Source of the DNA: Desertimonas flava
GTDB lineage: Bacteria > Actinomycetota > Acidimicrobiia > Acidimicrobiales > Ilumatobacteraceae
DNA: 54,126 nucleotides
NCBI RefSeq assembly: GCF_003426815.1
Contig: NZ_QKYK01000037.1
Span: 1 to 54,126, forward strand
Direction of reading: 5' to 3'
The notes under the pieces were generated by a model that saw only the letters and a program-made list of their open reading frames with translations, had not been told where the DNA came from and ran no database searches. The stretch's first letter is position 1. Each line of letters starts with the position of its first letter. This document shows positions 1-9,621 of the stretch, piece by piece. The translations under genes and the position numbers were made by a program.

Positions 1-119
1 CGCGACACCAAGCTCCAGAGCCATGGCAACGCCAGTGACGATGGCCTACCCGACCGATCAGGCCGACCGGCCGGCAACCACCATTATGAACACCCAGCAA
101 GCTCCGCTGGTCGCCGCAT

Positions 120-152
120 CGGAGGGGAATCCCCTCCGAAGCTCCCCTTCGG
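120..152. terminator. Two overlapping hairpins
   Basis: GGAGGGG-AAT-CCCCTCC (121-137, extended by C120/G138) is a perfect hairpin. CCGAAG-CTCCC-CTTCGG (136-152) is a second one that shares three bases with it, so the two cannot form together. No U-tract follows. They could end transcription from a gene beyond the left edge or act as an attenuator. The rest of 1-209 shows no convincing gene. Confidence 0.35.
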
Positions 153-209
153 CGCGCTCGCGTAGAACGAGCGCTGACCGGATCTGGCTGCCGCGCGAGG
201 TCAGCCGAA

Positions 210-215
210 TAGGGT
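210..215 (+). promoter_or_regulatory. -10 box of the aldehyde dehydrogenase gene
   Basis: TAGGGT lies 7 nt before the GTG at 223. This is the same distance as at many other starts in this window, and it implies a leaderless transcript. No Shine-Dalgarno sequence precedes the GTG. Confidence 0.5.
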
Positions 216-222
216 CGGACCG

Positions 223-1674
223 GTGAGGGAGACGGTGCAGGCATTCATCGGTGGGGCGTTCGTCGACGCGGCGAGCGGCGAGACGTTCGACACGATCGAC
301 CCGGCGACCGGCGAGGTGCTCGCCACCGTGCCGGCATGTGCGGCCGCCGACGTCGGCGCGGCGGTCGCCGCGGCGCGCGTGGCCTTCGACTCCGATCGCT
401 GGAGCGGGGCGGTCGCCGAACGCGAGCGGGCCACGGTGCTGCATCGCATCGCCGACGGGATCCGGGCCGCCGCCGAGGAGCTGGCCGAGCTCGAGGTGCG
501 TGACTGCGGCAAGCCCATCGCCGATGCCCGCGCCGACATCGACGAGGCGGCGTTCATGTTCGAGTACTACGCCGGCTGGGCCACCAAGGCGGCGGGCGAC
601 ATCCCGCCGGTCGGGCCGGACGCCCTCAACCTCGTGGTCAAGGAGCCGGTCGGGGTGTGTGGCCTCATCGTGCCGTGGAACTACCCGCTGCTGATGGCGG
701 TGCAGAAGGTGGCGCCGGCGCTGGCCGCCGGCTGCACCACGGTGCTCAAGCCGGCGGAGCAGACGCCGCTCACGGCCCTGCGTCTGGCCACCATCGCGGC
801 CGCGGCCGGGCTCCCCGACGGCGCTCTCAACGTGGTGACCGGCTTCGGGCCGGCGGCCGGCGGCCCGCTGCTCACCGATCCTCGCGTCGACAAGGTGAGC
901 TTCACCGGCAGCCGCGACGTGGGGATCCACATCATGCGCGAGTGTGCCGCGCAGCTGAAGCGGGTCACGCTCGAGCTGGGTGGCAAGAGCCCCAACATCG
1001 TGTTCGCCGACGCCGACATGGCCGGAGCGATCCCCGGGACGTGCGACGGAGTGTTCGGCAACCAGGGCCAGGTCTGCTCGGCCGGCTCACGGGTATTCGT
1101 CGATCGCGCCGTCTACGACGACGTCCTGTCGGCGATGGCCACCCACGCGTCGGCGATCCGCCTGGGAAGCGGACTCGATCCAGAGACCACGATGGGGCCG
1201 GTCGTGTCGGCGGCCCAGTACGACCGCGTCCGCAGCTATGTCGATGTCGGACGGGCGGAGGGAGCCAGCGTCGCCTTCACCGGAACGACCCCCGACGACC
1301 CGGCGCTGGCCGGCGGCTACTTCGTCGCCCCGACCATCTTCGAGGCGACGTCGAACGATCTGCGCATCGCTCGCGAGGAGATCTTCGGTCCCGTCATGAC
1401 CGTCATCCCGTTCGGCGACGTCGACGAGGTCGTGCGGCTCGCCAACGACACCGAGTACGGCCTGGCCGCGGCGATCTGGACGTCCGACATCACCAAGGCC
1501 CTGCGGACGGCGAAGGCCGTGCGGGCCGGCGTGGTGTGGATCAACGACAGCCAGCCGGCCCCGACCGAAGGCTTGTGGGGCGGGTTCAAGCACAGCGGCA
1601 TCGGCCGCGAGCTCGGTCCGTACGCGCTCGATGCCTACCAGGAGCGCAAGCAGATCTACATCAAGCTCTCGTGA
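223..1674 (+). CDS. NAD(P)-dependent aldehyde dehydrogenase
   Basis: This is a 483-residue member of the aldehyde dehydrogenase superfamily, the usual length for the soluble enzymes that oxidise aldehydes to acids with NAD(P)+. The general-base glutamate lies in LELGGKSP (about residue 251) and the nucleophilic cysteine in GQVCSAG (about residue 285), with the usual spacing of 34. The cofactor-binding PWNYP and FTGS motifs are also visible. The sequence most resembles betaine-aldehyde and aminobutyraldehyde dehydrogenases, but the substrate cannot be fixed from sequence. GTG at 223 is chosen because a -10 box sits 7 nt upstream and the protein begins as family members do. The methyltransferase gene follows 47 bp later and may be co-transcribed. 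Confidence 0.93.
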   Translation: MRETVQAFIGGAFVDAASGETFDTIDPATGEVLATVPACAAADVGAAVAAARVAFDSDRWSGAVAERERATVLHRIADGIRAAAEELAELEVRDCGKPIADARADIDEAAFMFEYYAGWATKAAGDIPPVGPDALNLVVKEPVGVCGLIVPWNYPLLMAVQKVAPALAAGCTTVLKPAEQTPLTALRLATIAAAAGLPDGALNVVTGFGPAAGGPLLTDPRVDKVSFTGSRDVGIHIMRECAAQLKRVTLELGGKSPNIVFADADMAGAIPGTCDGVFGNQGQVCSAGSRVFVDRAVYDDVLSAMATHASAIRLGSGLDPETTMGPVVSAAQYDRVRSYVDVGRAEGASVAFTGTTPDDPALAGGYFVAPTIFEATSNDLRIAREEIFGPVMTVIPFGDVDEVVRLANDTEYGLAAAIWTSDITKALRTAKAVRAGVVWINDSQPAPTEGLWGGFKHSGIGRELGPYALDAYQERKQIYIKLS

Positions 1675-1721
1675 CCGGCCGCGTCACCAGCGACGTGGCC
1701 GACGTGACATCGTGAGCGGGT

Positions 1722-2810
1722 ATGACGACACCGACCGACAAGGACGCCCTGGCGCTCTACCAGTTCAGGGTGTTCTCCACGCTGCAGGGCGCGGTCACCG
1801 CGGGGATGGTGCACCTCGGCGATCGCCTCGGCCTGTACCGAGCGCTCGCCGACAGAGAAGGTCCGTCGTCCTCGGCCGAACTGGCTGCGGCAACCGGATT
1901 GCACGAGCGCTGGGTCCGGGAGTGGGCCTACAACCAGGGGGCGGCCGGGCTGCTGACCGTCGAGAGCGGAGCCGACGGCGGCGCGCTGATCTCCCTGCCG
2001 CCTGAAGGTGCGGCCGTCCTGGCCGACAGCGACCACGAAGCGTTCGGCGCCGGCTCGTTCCACCACCTTCCCGACACGATGCGGGCACTCGACCTCGTGC
2101 GCGACAGCTTCCGCACCGGCGTCGGTTTCGACTACGACGCCCAGGGTGCCGAGGCCGCCGTCGGCATGGAGCGTTCGTTCGAGCCGTGGCACCGCGCTCA
2201 TCTCGTCGACGACGTCCTGCCTTTGCTCGACGGCGTGGTCGAACGGCTCTCCGCCGGCGCCGCCGCCGCCGACGTCGGATGCGGCGCCGGGGGAGCGGTG
2301 CTGCTGCTCGCCCAGGCCTTTTCGTCGAGCACGTTCACCGGCTACGACATCTCGCAGTTCGCCATCACCCGGGCCGAGGAGCGGCGCGCCGACCTCGGCG
2401 TCGCCAACGCCCGGTTCGCCGACCCCCGGCACGATCCGCTGCCGACCGACGGCCGCCTCGCCTTCGTCTCGACGATCGAGTGCCTGCACGACATGACCGA
2501 TCCGCAGGGCGTCGCCGCCGCCATCCGGGCTGCGCTCCACGACGACGGCACGTGGCTCCTCGTCGACATGAAGGCGCTCGACGGCTACGAGGCCAACGTC
2601 GCCAAGAACCCGATGGCGGCGCTGATGTACGGCATGAGCGTGCTCGGTTGCTTGTCCAGCGCCCTCTCCGAGCCGGACGGCGCCGGGCTCGGCACGCTCG
2701 GGCTCCACGAGACGCGGGCGCGCGAGATCGCCGCCACGGCCGGCTTCACCCGGTTCCGCCGGCTTCCCGTCGATCACTCCTTCCTGGCGTTCTACGAGGT
2801 GCGACCCTGA
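1722..2810 (+). CDS. Class I SAM-dependent methyltransferase with winged-helix N-terminus
   Basis: This 362-residue protein has two parts. Residues 1 to about 90 form a winged-helix-like region of the kind found in Rv2258c-type and O-methyltransferase families (LYRALADREGPSSSAELAA). A Rossmann methyltransferase domain follows, with the SAM motif DVGCGAGG at about 184-191 and an acidic ECLHDM stretch after beta-4. It should transfer a methyl group from S-adenosylmethionine to a small molecule, which is unknown. The ATG at 1722 has no strong ribosome binding site, and the gene probably reads on from the aldehyde dehydrogenase gene upstream. A 66-bp gap with its own -10 box separates it from the heme A synthase gene. 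Confidence 0.85.
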   Translation: MTTPTDKDALALYQFRVFSTLQGAVTAGMVHLGDRLGLYRALADREGPSSSAELAAATGLHERWVREWAYNQGAAGLLTVESGADGGALISLPPEGAAVLADSDHEAFGAGSFHHLPDTMRALDLVRDSFRTGVGFDYDAQGAEAAVGMERSFEPWHRAHLVDDVLPLLDGVVERLSAGAAAADVGCGAGGAVLLLAQAFSSSTFTGYDISQFAITRAEERRADLGVANARFADPRHDPLPTDGRLAFVSTIECLHDMTDPQGVAAAIRAALHDDGTWLLVDMKALDGYEANVAKNPMAALMYGMSVLGCLSSALSEPDGAGLGTLGLHETRAREIAATAGFTRFRRLPVDHSFLAFYEVRP

Positions 2811-2863
2811 GGGCGTGACGAGCGGCTCGCCGGGGCGCTTGGAGTTGGCACGACGGCGGGCCC

Positions 2864-2869
2864 TAGTCT
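2864..2869 (+). promoter_or_regulatory. -10 box of ctaA
   Basis: TAGTCT lies 7 nt before the GTG at 2877, giving a probable leaderless start. A -35-like TTGGAG at 2839-2844 is 19 nt upstream, which is slightly long. Confidence 0.45.
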
Positions 2870-2876
2870 TGGACGG

Positions 2877-3821
2877 GTGATCACGGCGGCGCGCTATCGC
2901 CTGATTGCGCTCGCTGCTCTGGGAGCGCTGGTAGCCATCGTGGTCACTGGCGCGGCCGTGCGCCTCACGGGATCGGGACTGGGCTGCGACGACTGGCCGG
3001 CGTGCAACAACCAGAGGCTGATCGACGTGTCGAGCAAGCACGCCGCCATCGAGCAGGTGAATCGCTTGTTCACCGGCATCGTCAGCATCGCCGTCATCGC
3101 CGCCGTGCTCGGGTCGGTCATCCGCCGGCCGCGCCGCAGCGATCTGATCTGGCTCTCGGCCGGGCTCGTCGCCGGCGTCGTCGGTCAAGCGGTGCTGGGC
3201 GGCATCACCGTGCTCGTCGATCTCCACCCGGTCGCCGTGCAGGGCCACATGTTGCTGTCGCTGGTGCTCGTGGCCACTGCGGTGGTGCTCGTGCACCGCG
3301 CGTCCGAGCCCGATGACGGTGATCTCGTCCGGCCCGTGTCCCCGGAGATCAATCGCCACGTCGTGGCGATCGGCGTGCTCACTGCCGTCGCCCTCGTCAC
3401 CGGCACGGTGGTCACCGGGGCCGGACCGCATGCGGGCGACGAGGACGTCCAACGTTTCGGTGTCGACATCGGCAGTGCGGCCCGGGTGCACAGCGTCACG
3501 GTCTGGCTGGCCGTGGCCGGCATGCTCGCGCTGGCCTGGCGTCTGCGCCGTCGGCCGAGCGAGCGGGCGCACCTCTCCGAATGGATCTCCAGCTGGGTGT
3601 TCATCGCCCTGCTGCAGGGCGCGATCGGCTACGTGCAGTACTTCAACGAGATCCCGGCGCTGCTGGTCGGCATCCACGTGTTCGGCGCCACCAGCCTCTG
3701 GGCGGTCACCGTTGCGGTCGTCCTGCGCACGGTTCCCGTCCGGCGCGGCGCCGAGGTGGCGGTCGCCGGTGACGGCGCCAACTCGTTGTCCCGGCCGGTC
3801 TCGGCGATCACGGCCGATTGA
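2877..3821 (+). CDS. ctaA: Heme A synthase (COX15/CtaA family)
   Basis: This 314-residue polytopic membrane protein converts heme O to heme A for aa3-type cytochrome oxidase. It has about eight hydrophobic helices. The extracytoplasmic cysteine pair is at C37 and C43 (GCDDWPAC), the first-loop glutamate at E59, and putative heme-ligand histidines lie in LHPVAVQGH, RVHSV and GIHVFG. In the EXXH motif known from Bacillus CtaA, the position of the histidine is Asn62 here (EQVNR); actinobacterial homologues often have this. No other cytochrome oxidase gene lies next to it. GTG 2877 is supported by the -10 box 7 nt upstream. Confidence 0.9.
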   Translation: MITAARYRLIALAALGALVAIVVTGAAVRLTGSGLGCDDWPACNNQRLIDVSSKHAAIEQVNRLFTGIVSIAVIAAVLGSVIRRPRRSDLIWLSAGLVAGVVGQAVLGGITVLVDLHPVAVQGHMLLSLVLVATAVVLVHRASEPDDGDLVRPVSPEINRHVVAIGVLTAVALVTGTVVTGAGPHAGDEDVQRFGVDIGSAARVHSVTVWLAVAGMLALAWRLRRRPSERAHLSEWISSWVFIALLQGAIGYVQYFNEIPALLVGIHVFGATSLWAVTVAVVLRTVPVRRGAEVAVAGDGANSLSRPVSAITAD

Positions 3822-3850
3822 GCCGGAGTCGCCTCCAGCCCGTCGGGCCG

Positions 3851-3867
3851 CCGGCGCCCGGCGCCGG
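3851..3867. terminator. GC-rich palindrome after ctaA
   Basis: CCGGCGCC-C-GGCGCCGG is a perfect inverted repeat 29 bp past the ctaA stop, with no U-tract. It is a possible intrinsic terminator of ctaA. Confidence 0.35.
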
Positions 3868-3890
3868 ACGCACGGTGTTCGGCGACGCGT

Positions 3891-3896
3891 TACCAT
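3891..3896 (+). promoter_or_regulatory. -10 box candidate for the substrate-binding protein gene
   Basis: TACCAT would give a leader of about 55 nt ending in a strong Shine-Dalgarno sequence, AGGGGGAG (3941-3948), 9 nt before the ATG at 3958. Unlike most genes here, this highly expressed type of gene has a conventional leader. No clear -35 box was seen. Confidence 0.35.
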
Positions 3897-3957
3897 CGGG
3901 CCACCCAAGAAGTCCGGGGTAATCCGGCCCCGTTCGGAGCAGGGGGAGTACCAACAT

Positions 3958-5388
3958 ATGCAACGATCACGCATCAGCCGAGTGGCTGTGCCGATGATCC
4001 TGGGGGTGTCGCTGGTGGCGGCGACGGGCGCAGTCAGCGCCTCGGCACCGCCCGACAGCGAACCCGCCGGGACCGAGGCCGCCGGTTCGGCGGCGCCAGG
4101 AACCGAGACGGCGGCCAGCGCGGCTCCGGGCGACTCCGGCCCCGGTGGAGCGAGTGCCATCGCTCGGTGTGGTTACGCCCCGAGCGACGTGACCGACGGC
4201 GACATCTCGGGCTTTGCCGGCACCACACCTGCCGGTGAGCTGACGCCCGAGTTCTTCGACCGGCTGTGCAGCGTCGACCCCAACCTCGAGGATCTCAACT
4301 ACGCGCCGGAGACGTACGACGCAGTCGTCATCGTCGCTCTCGCCGTCGAGATCGCCCAGACCGACGGCATCGCCCATGCCAGCGAGATCAACGGGGTCAC
4401 CAAGGACGGCACGAAGTGCTACACCTTCGCCGAGTGCAAGGAGCTCATCGCAGCCGGTGAGGACATCGACTACGACGGTGCCTCCGGTCCGCTCGAGTTC
4501 GACGGCAACGGTGAGCCGCTCATCGCCAGCTACGGCCTCTACAAGATGGGCGACAACAACCGCATCGACCCGGCTCTGACGCAGTACATCTCCGTCGAGG
4601 GCGAACCGGCATTCCCCGAGGAGGTCCCCGTCGAGGGCACCCGCGAGGGTGACGGCGTGCTCACCATCGGCACGATCCTGCCGCAGACGGGGTCGCTGGC
4701 CTTCCTCGGACCACCCGAGTTCGCCGGGTTCAACCTGGCGATCCAGGAGATCAACGAGAACGGAGGCGTGCTCGGTCAGCCGGTCGTGGGCATCGAGGGT
4801 GACTCGGGCGACACGACGACGGACCAGGCGAACCAGACGGTCGACCGTCTGCTCGCCGAGAACGCCGACGCCATCATCGGTGCGGCCTCGTCGAGCGTCA
4901 CGATGACGGTCATCGACAAGGTCGTCAACGCCGGCGTCACGCTGTTCTCGCCGGCCAACACGTCGACCGAGCTGTCGACCTACCCGGACAAGGGCCTGTA
5001 CTTCCGTACCGCCCCGCCGGACATCTACCAGGGCGATGTGCTCGGTCAGTTCGTCATCAACGACGGCAACCTGACCGTGGCCATCCTCGCCCTGAACGAC
5101 GTCTACGGGACGAGCCTCGCCGAGCAGGCGACGAACACGATCGTCGAGTCCGGTGGCGAAGTCGTGCTCTCGTCGATCTACGACCCGGCCGCGACGTCGT
5201 TCGACAGTGAGGTCGACGAGATCGTGGCGGCCGACCCGGACGCCATCATCGTCATCGGCTTCAACGAGTCGAGCCGCATCCTGCGGACGATGGTCGAAAA
5301 GGGCGTCGGCCCTCGCGACAAGATGGTGTACGGCGTGGACGGCAACATCGGCAACGCCCTCGGCGTTGACTTCGACGCCGGCAACTGA
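3958..5388 (+). CDS. Branched-chain-type ABC substrate-binding protein, circularly permuted
   Basis: This 476-residue exported protein should capture a substrate for the LivFGMH transporter downstream. Residues 1-30 are a Sec signal peptide ending in VSASA; there is no lipobox cysteine. Residues 31-66 are Ala/Pro/Gly-rich. Residues 82-213 (from DISGFAGT, through TYDAVV, CYTFAEC and GPLEF, to QYI) correspond to what is normally the C-terminal part of this family. A linker of about 18 residues follows. Residues 232-476 (from DGVLTIGTILPQTG to VDFDAGN) are the normal N-terminal part, and the protein stops where the family usually continues into the segment now at the front. The order is therefore swapped with nothing obviously lost. 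The start is set by AGGGGGAG 9 nt upstream. Ligand unknown: branched-chain amino acids, amides or urea are possible. The permutation is read from remembered family order, not from an alignment. Confidence 0.9.
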   Translation: MQRSRISRVAVPMILGVSLVAATGAVSASAPPDSEPAGTEAAGSAAPGTETAASAAPGDSGPGGASAIARCGYAPSDVTDGDISGFAGTTPAGELTPEFFDRLCSVDPNLEDLNYAPETYDAVVIVALAVEIAQTDGIAHASEINGVTKDGTKCYTFAECKELIAAGEDIDYDGASGPLEFDGNGEPLIASYGLYKMGDNNRIDPALTQYISVEGEPAFPEEVPVEGTREGDGVLTIGTILPQTGSLAFLGPPEFAGFNLAIQEINENGGVLGQPVVGIEGDSGDTTTDQANQTVDRLLAENADAIIGAASSSVTMTVIDKVVNAGVTLFSPANTSTELSTYPDKGLYFRTAPPDIYQGDVLGQFVINDGNLTVAILALNDVYGTSLAEQATNTIVESGGEVVLSSIYDPAATSFDSEVDEIVAADPDAIIVIGFNESSRILRTMVEKGVGPRDKMVYGVDGNIGNALGVDFDAGN

Positions 5389-5409
5389 CGTCACCCACGA
5401 CTGACAGTC

Positions 5410-5443
5410 GGAAGGCCCGGATCCGCGAGGGTCCGGGCCTTCC
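5410..5443. terminator. Bidirectional terminator between the binding protein gene and livF
   Basis: GGAAGGCCCGGA (5410-5421) and TCCGGGCCTTCC (5432-5443) form a perfect 12-bp stem with a 10-nt loop. It lies 21 bp past the binding-protein stop and 60 bp from the convergent livF stop, so it can serve both. Confidence 0.75.
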
Positions 5444-5503
5444 CGCGTGATCCGGCGAGGTGTGATCGGGCGCGCAAGGGCGGCCGAGCGATGCGGCGGG
5501 CGA

Positions 5504-6228
5504 TCAGGAGCGGGCGAGGGTGCCGAGGTAGAGCTCGATGACGCGCGGGTCACCGAGGAGGTCGCGGCCGGTGCCGCTGTAGGCGTTCTGACCCTGGTCG
5601 AGCACGTAGGCCCGGTGGCAGACCTGGAGGCAGCGGCGGGCGTTCTGCTCGACCATGAGGATCGCCACACCGGTCTCGTTGATCATCTTGCAGCGGAGGA
5701 ACACCTCGTCCTGCAACATCGGCGAGAGGCCGGCCGACGGCTCGTCGAGGAGTAGGAGCGTCGGGTCGAGCATCAGGGCACGGCCCATCGCCACCATCTG
5801 CCGCTCGCCGCCGGACAACGACCCGGCCCGCTGGTCGGCGCGCTCGGCGAGGCGGGGGAACAGGCTGCTGACCACGTCGTAGCGCTCGGCGAACCGCTTC
5901 GGGGCGAGGAAGCAGCCCATCTCGAGGTTCTCGCGCACCGTGAGCGCCTGGAAGACGTTCTTGGTCTGGGGCACGAAGCCGACGCCCTTCTGGACGAGTT
6001 TGTGGGCCGGCTGCCCGGTGATGTCCTCGCCGCGCAGCAGGACCGTGCCCGAACGCACGGTGACCATGCCGAGCACGGCCTTGAGGAACGTCGACTTGCC
6101 GGCCCCGTTCGGTCCGATGATGCCGACGAACTCGCCCGGGCCGACGTTGAGGTTGCAGCCGTTGAGGATGTTCACCTCGGGCACGTAGCCGGCGACCAGG
6201 TCGGTGGCGTCGATGATGTCGCCGGTGC

Positions 6229-6232
<4 letters not shown>
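5504..6232 (-). CDS. livF: Branched-chain amino acid ABC transporter ATPase LivF
   Basis: This 242-residue ABC ATPase is one of two that power the importer at the cytoplasmic membrane face. It has Walker A GPNGAGKST (residues 40-48), a Q-loop at FVPQTKN, signature LSGGERQ near residue 138 and Walker B LLLLDEPSAGLSP. The length is normal for LivF. It is the last gene of livH-livM-livG-livF on the minus strand; its ATG overlaps the livG stop (ATGA, 6229-6232), so translation is probably coupled. It converges on the gene for the binding protein. Confidence 0.95.
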
Positions 6233-7207
<975 letters not shown>

Positions 7208-7218
<11 letters not shown>

Positions 7219-8203
7219 CGAAGACCTGCTCTCGTCGATCGCCGAAGATTCCCTGAGGGCGGAAGACCACGAGGCCGGCCAGCGCCAGGCCGACGACGAT
7301 GAGTTTGACGACGCTGAAGTTGGTGGAGTCGACCAGCCAGTCGGGCAGCTTGTCGTTGCGCACCGACTGGTCGAGCAGGTTGTCGACCAGCTGGATCACG
7401 AAGAAGAAGATCAGTGTGCCGACGATCGGACCCTTCACGCGGCCGATGCCGCCGAGCACGATGATGGTGAAGGCGAAGAACGTGAGCGTCGTGGCGTACT
7501 GGCCGGGCTGGGCCGACTGGGTCTGAGCGCTCAACATGAGGCCACCGATCGAGCCGATCACACCGCCCAGCACGAGGCTCTGCATCTTGAACGCCAGGAC
7601 GTTCTTGCCCAGCGAGCGAGCGGCGTCCTCGTCCTCTCGAATGCTCTTGAGCACGCGGCCCCACGGGCTGCGCATGAGGGCCCAGACCAACAGCGCGATG
7701 AGGAGCACGAGCGACCAGCCGAGCACCATCATGAACAGGCGGTAGCCGTCGATGACCTGGACGCCGAGCTTGTAGCGGCCGTCGTTGGGCCACGGGTTGA
7801 GGTCCTGGAACCAGCCCGTCCACCCGTTCTTGCCGTTGCTCCCGCCGGTGAGCCACGTGAAGCGGCTGCTGTTGAGGAAGTAGCGGATGATCTCCGACGC
7901 GGCGATCGTGACGATGGCGAGGTAGTCGGCGCGCAGCCGCAGGGTCGGCACGCCGAGGGCGAGGGCGAGGGCGACCGATGCGCCGAGGACGAGGCACAGG
8001 GCGAAGGGCACCCGCCACTGGTATTCCGAGATGGTGATCGCAAAGGCGTAGGCGCCGACCGCGGCGAACCCGGCCTGTCCGAAGTTGAGGAGGCCGGTGT
8101 AGCCGACGTGGACGTTGAGCCCGGTGGCGACGAGGCAGTACGCAGCGGCGTTGGCGTTGATCGCGGTGTACAGCGCGTTCCAGAAGATGAGCTCCCAGTT
8201 CAT
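7208..8203 (-). CDS. livM: Branched-chain amino acid ABC transporter permease LivM
   Basis: This 331-residue permease forms the membrane channel together with LivH. It has multiple hydrophobic helices, the GYTGLLNFGQAGF motif typical of LivM near the N-terminus, and the cytoplasmic coupling loop around RIKEDEDAARSLG-like sequence (SIREDEDAARSLG). The reading frame is open further upstream, but ATG 8203 is chosen: it overlaps the livH stop (ATGA, 8200-8203), it has AAAGGAG about 9 nt upstream, and the residues before it are charged and unlike the family. Confidence 0.94.
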
Positions 8204-9540
8204 CCGATCCGCTCCTTTCTGCCGAGGATTCCTTGGGGCCGGATGAGCAGGATCACGATCAGGGCGATCAGCGCGCCGACATTCTTCAGGTCGTTGGCGT
8301 TGCTCACGACGAACGTCCACAGCTCGACCATCACGCCGACGACGAGCGAGCCGATGAGTGCGCCGAACGGGTTGCCGAGGCCGCCCAGCGTGATCGCCGC
8401 GAACATCAGCAGGAGCAGCGTGAAGCCCATGTCCCAGCGGATGCCGTACTCGAGGCCGTAGAAGACGCCGCCGAGGCCGGCGAGGGCGCCGCCGAGGATC
8501 CAGACGACCCCGATGACCCGGTCAGAGTCGATGCCGCTCGACGACGCGAGGTCGGGGTTGTCCGAGACGGCCCGGATCGCCTTGCCGAACCGGGTGCGGA
8601 GCAGGAAGAACGACACTCCGAGGATCATGGCCAGCGAGATGCCCATGATCCACAGCGACCGCGGCGGGAGGTCGACGGGACCGATCGCGATGGGATCGCG
8701 CTGCAGCGTGAACTGACCGTACTGCTTGAGGTCGCCGCCGACGAGGAAGAGGTAGAGGTTGCGCAGGCCGAGGGCGAGGCCGATCGACACGATCATCATC
8801 GACGTCAGGCTGGTGCCTCGTCGTCGCAGGGGTCGCCAGAGTCCCAGCTCGAGGCCGGCACCGGCGGCGGCGGTGGCCACGATGGCGACCAGGGCGGCGA
8901 CGATCAGGGGCCAGGTCGTCCAGCTGCGATTGAGCCCCCAGGCGAACAAGGCACCGAACGTGACCATCTCGCCGTGGGCGAAGTTGGAGAGACCCGTCGT
9001 TCCGAAGATGAGCGAGAGTCCGATCGAGGTGATGGCGATGATGGTGGCCAGCTTGAGCCCGTTGGCCAGGGTCTGGGGCAGCTGGCTCCACTTGCCCTGG
9101 ACGGTGCGGAGGTCTTCGCCGAGGTTGAAGACCTGCGTGGTACTGCTGCGGGCCCGGATGTCGCGGGTGGAGGACGCCTGCTCGTCGGGCAGCGTCAGGC
9201 CCTCGGGCAGCGTGTCCGTGTCGAGGCGGATGACGTAGGTTCCGGGCTCGGGCAGCGAGATCCGGTAGGTGCCCTGGTCGTCGGTGACGGCCTCGGCGAC
9301 GAGCTCGCCCTCCTCGGTCTCGACGACGATGCGCACCCCGGGGACACCTTCGCGAACGCGTTCGCCGTCCTCTTCGTACTGGTTGTTGACGCGGCCCTGC
9401 AGCGTCTGATCCCCGTCTGCGGTACCGGCCGACGCATGACCGCCGCCGCCCAGCCCGAACAACGTGAGCAGGAGGAAGACCAGCGCCGCGAAGACCCCCG
9501 CTCTGGGTAGGCGTGAGGTCCATGGTTGCTCGCCGTTCAT
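8200..9540 (-). CDS. livH: LivH permease with an added extracytoplasmic Ig-like domain
   Basis: This 446-residue protein is a permease fused to an extra N-terminal module. A first hydrophobic segment (about residues 14-32) is followed by about 120 residues resembling carboxypeptidase-regulatory/SdrD B-type domains (EGVPGVRIVV, DDQGTYRISLPEPGTYVIRL), predicted outside the membrane. The LivH core begins near residue 150 (SIGLSLIFGTTGLSNFAHGEM) and runs to the end with the usual helices and the RFGKAIRAVSDN coupling loop. LivH normally has about 290-310 residues and no such module. ATG 9540 is preferred; ATG 9594 would add 18 residues. A -10-like TAAGGT (plus-strand 9552-9557) sits 11 nt before ATG 9540. 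Confidence 0.9.
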   Translation of the reverse strand: MNGEQPWTSRLPRAGVFAALVFLLLTLFGLGGGGHASAGTADGDQTLQGRVNNQYEEDGERVREGVPGVRIVVETEEGELVAEAVTDDQGTYRISLPEPGTYVIRLDTDTLPEGLTLPDEQASSTRDIRARSSTTQVFNLGEDLRTVQGKWSQLPQTLANGLKLATIIAITSIGLSLIFGTTGLSNFAHGEMVTFGALFAWGLNRSWTTWPLIVAALVAIVATAAAGAGLELGLWRPLRRRGTSLTSMMIVSIGLALGLRNLYLFLVGGDLKQYGQFTLQRDPIAIGPVDLPPRSLWIMGISLAMILGVSFFLLRTRFGKAIRAVSDNPDLASSSGIDSDRVIGVVWILGGALAGLGGVFYGLEYGIRWDMGFTLLLLMFAAITLGGLGNPFGALIGSLVVGVMVELWTFVVSNANDLKNVGALIALIVILLIRPQGILGRKERIG

Positions 9541-9551
9541 GGTGGCGCGGG

Positions 9552-9557
9552 ACCTTA
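9552..9557 (-). promoter_or_regulatory. -10 box candidate for livHMGF
   Basis: TAAGGT on the minus strand lies 11 nt before the livH ATG at 9540. It would give a leader of only a few nucleotides. The J-domain gene diverges 82 bp away, so this gap must hold both promoters. Confidence 0.35.
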
Positions 9558-9621
9558 CAAGACTTCGCGGAGGGTGGTGCGCAATCGCGTGCAAGCGTTA
9601 CGGGGCCGCAACAATGATGTC

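Noticed and set aside
1-24. Possible start of a minus-strand gene (MALELGVA) running off the left edge
   Set aside because: Only eight codons are visible, with no convincing promoter or ribosome binding site.
58-930. Long minus-strand frame opposite the aldehyde dehydrogenase gene
   Set aside because: It is an antisense shadow typical of GC-rich DNA, with Arg/His-rich composition and no family resemblance. The same applies to the many other long antisense frames, for example 1656-4160, 40502-42907 and 48279-50471.
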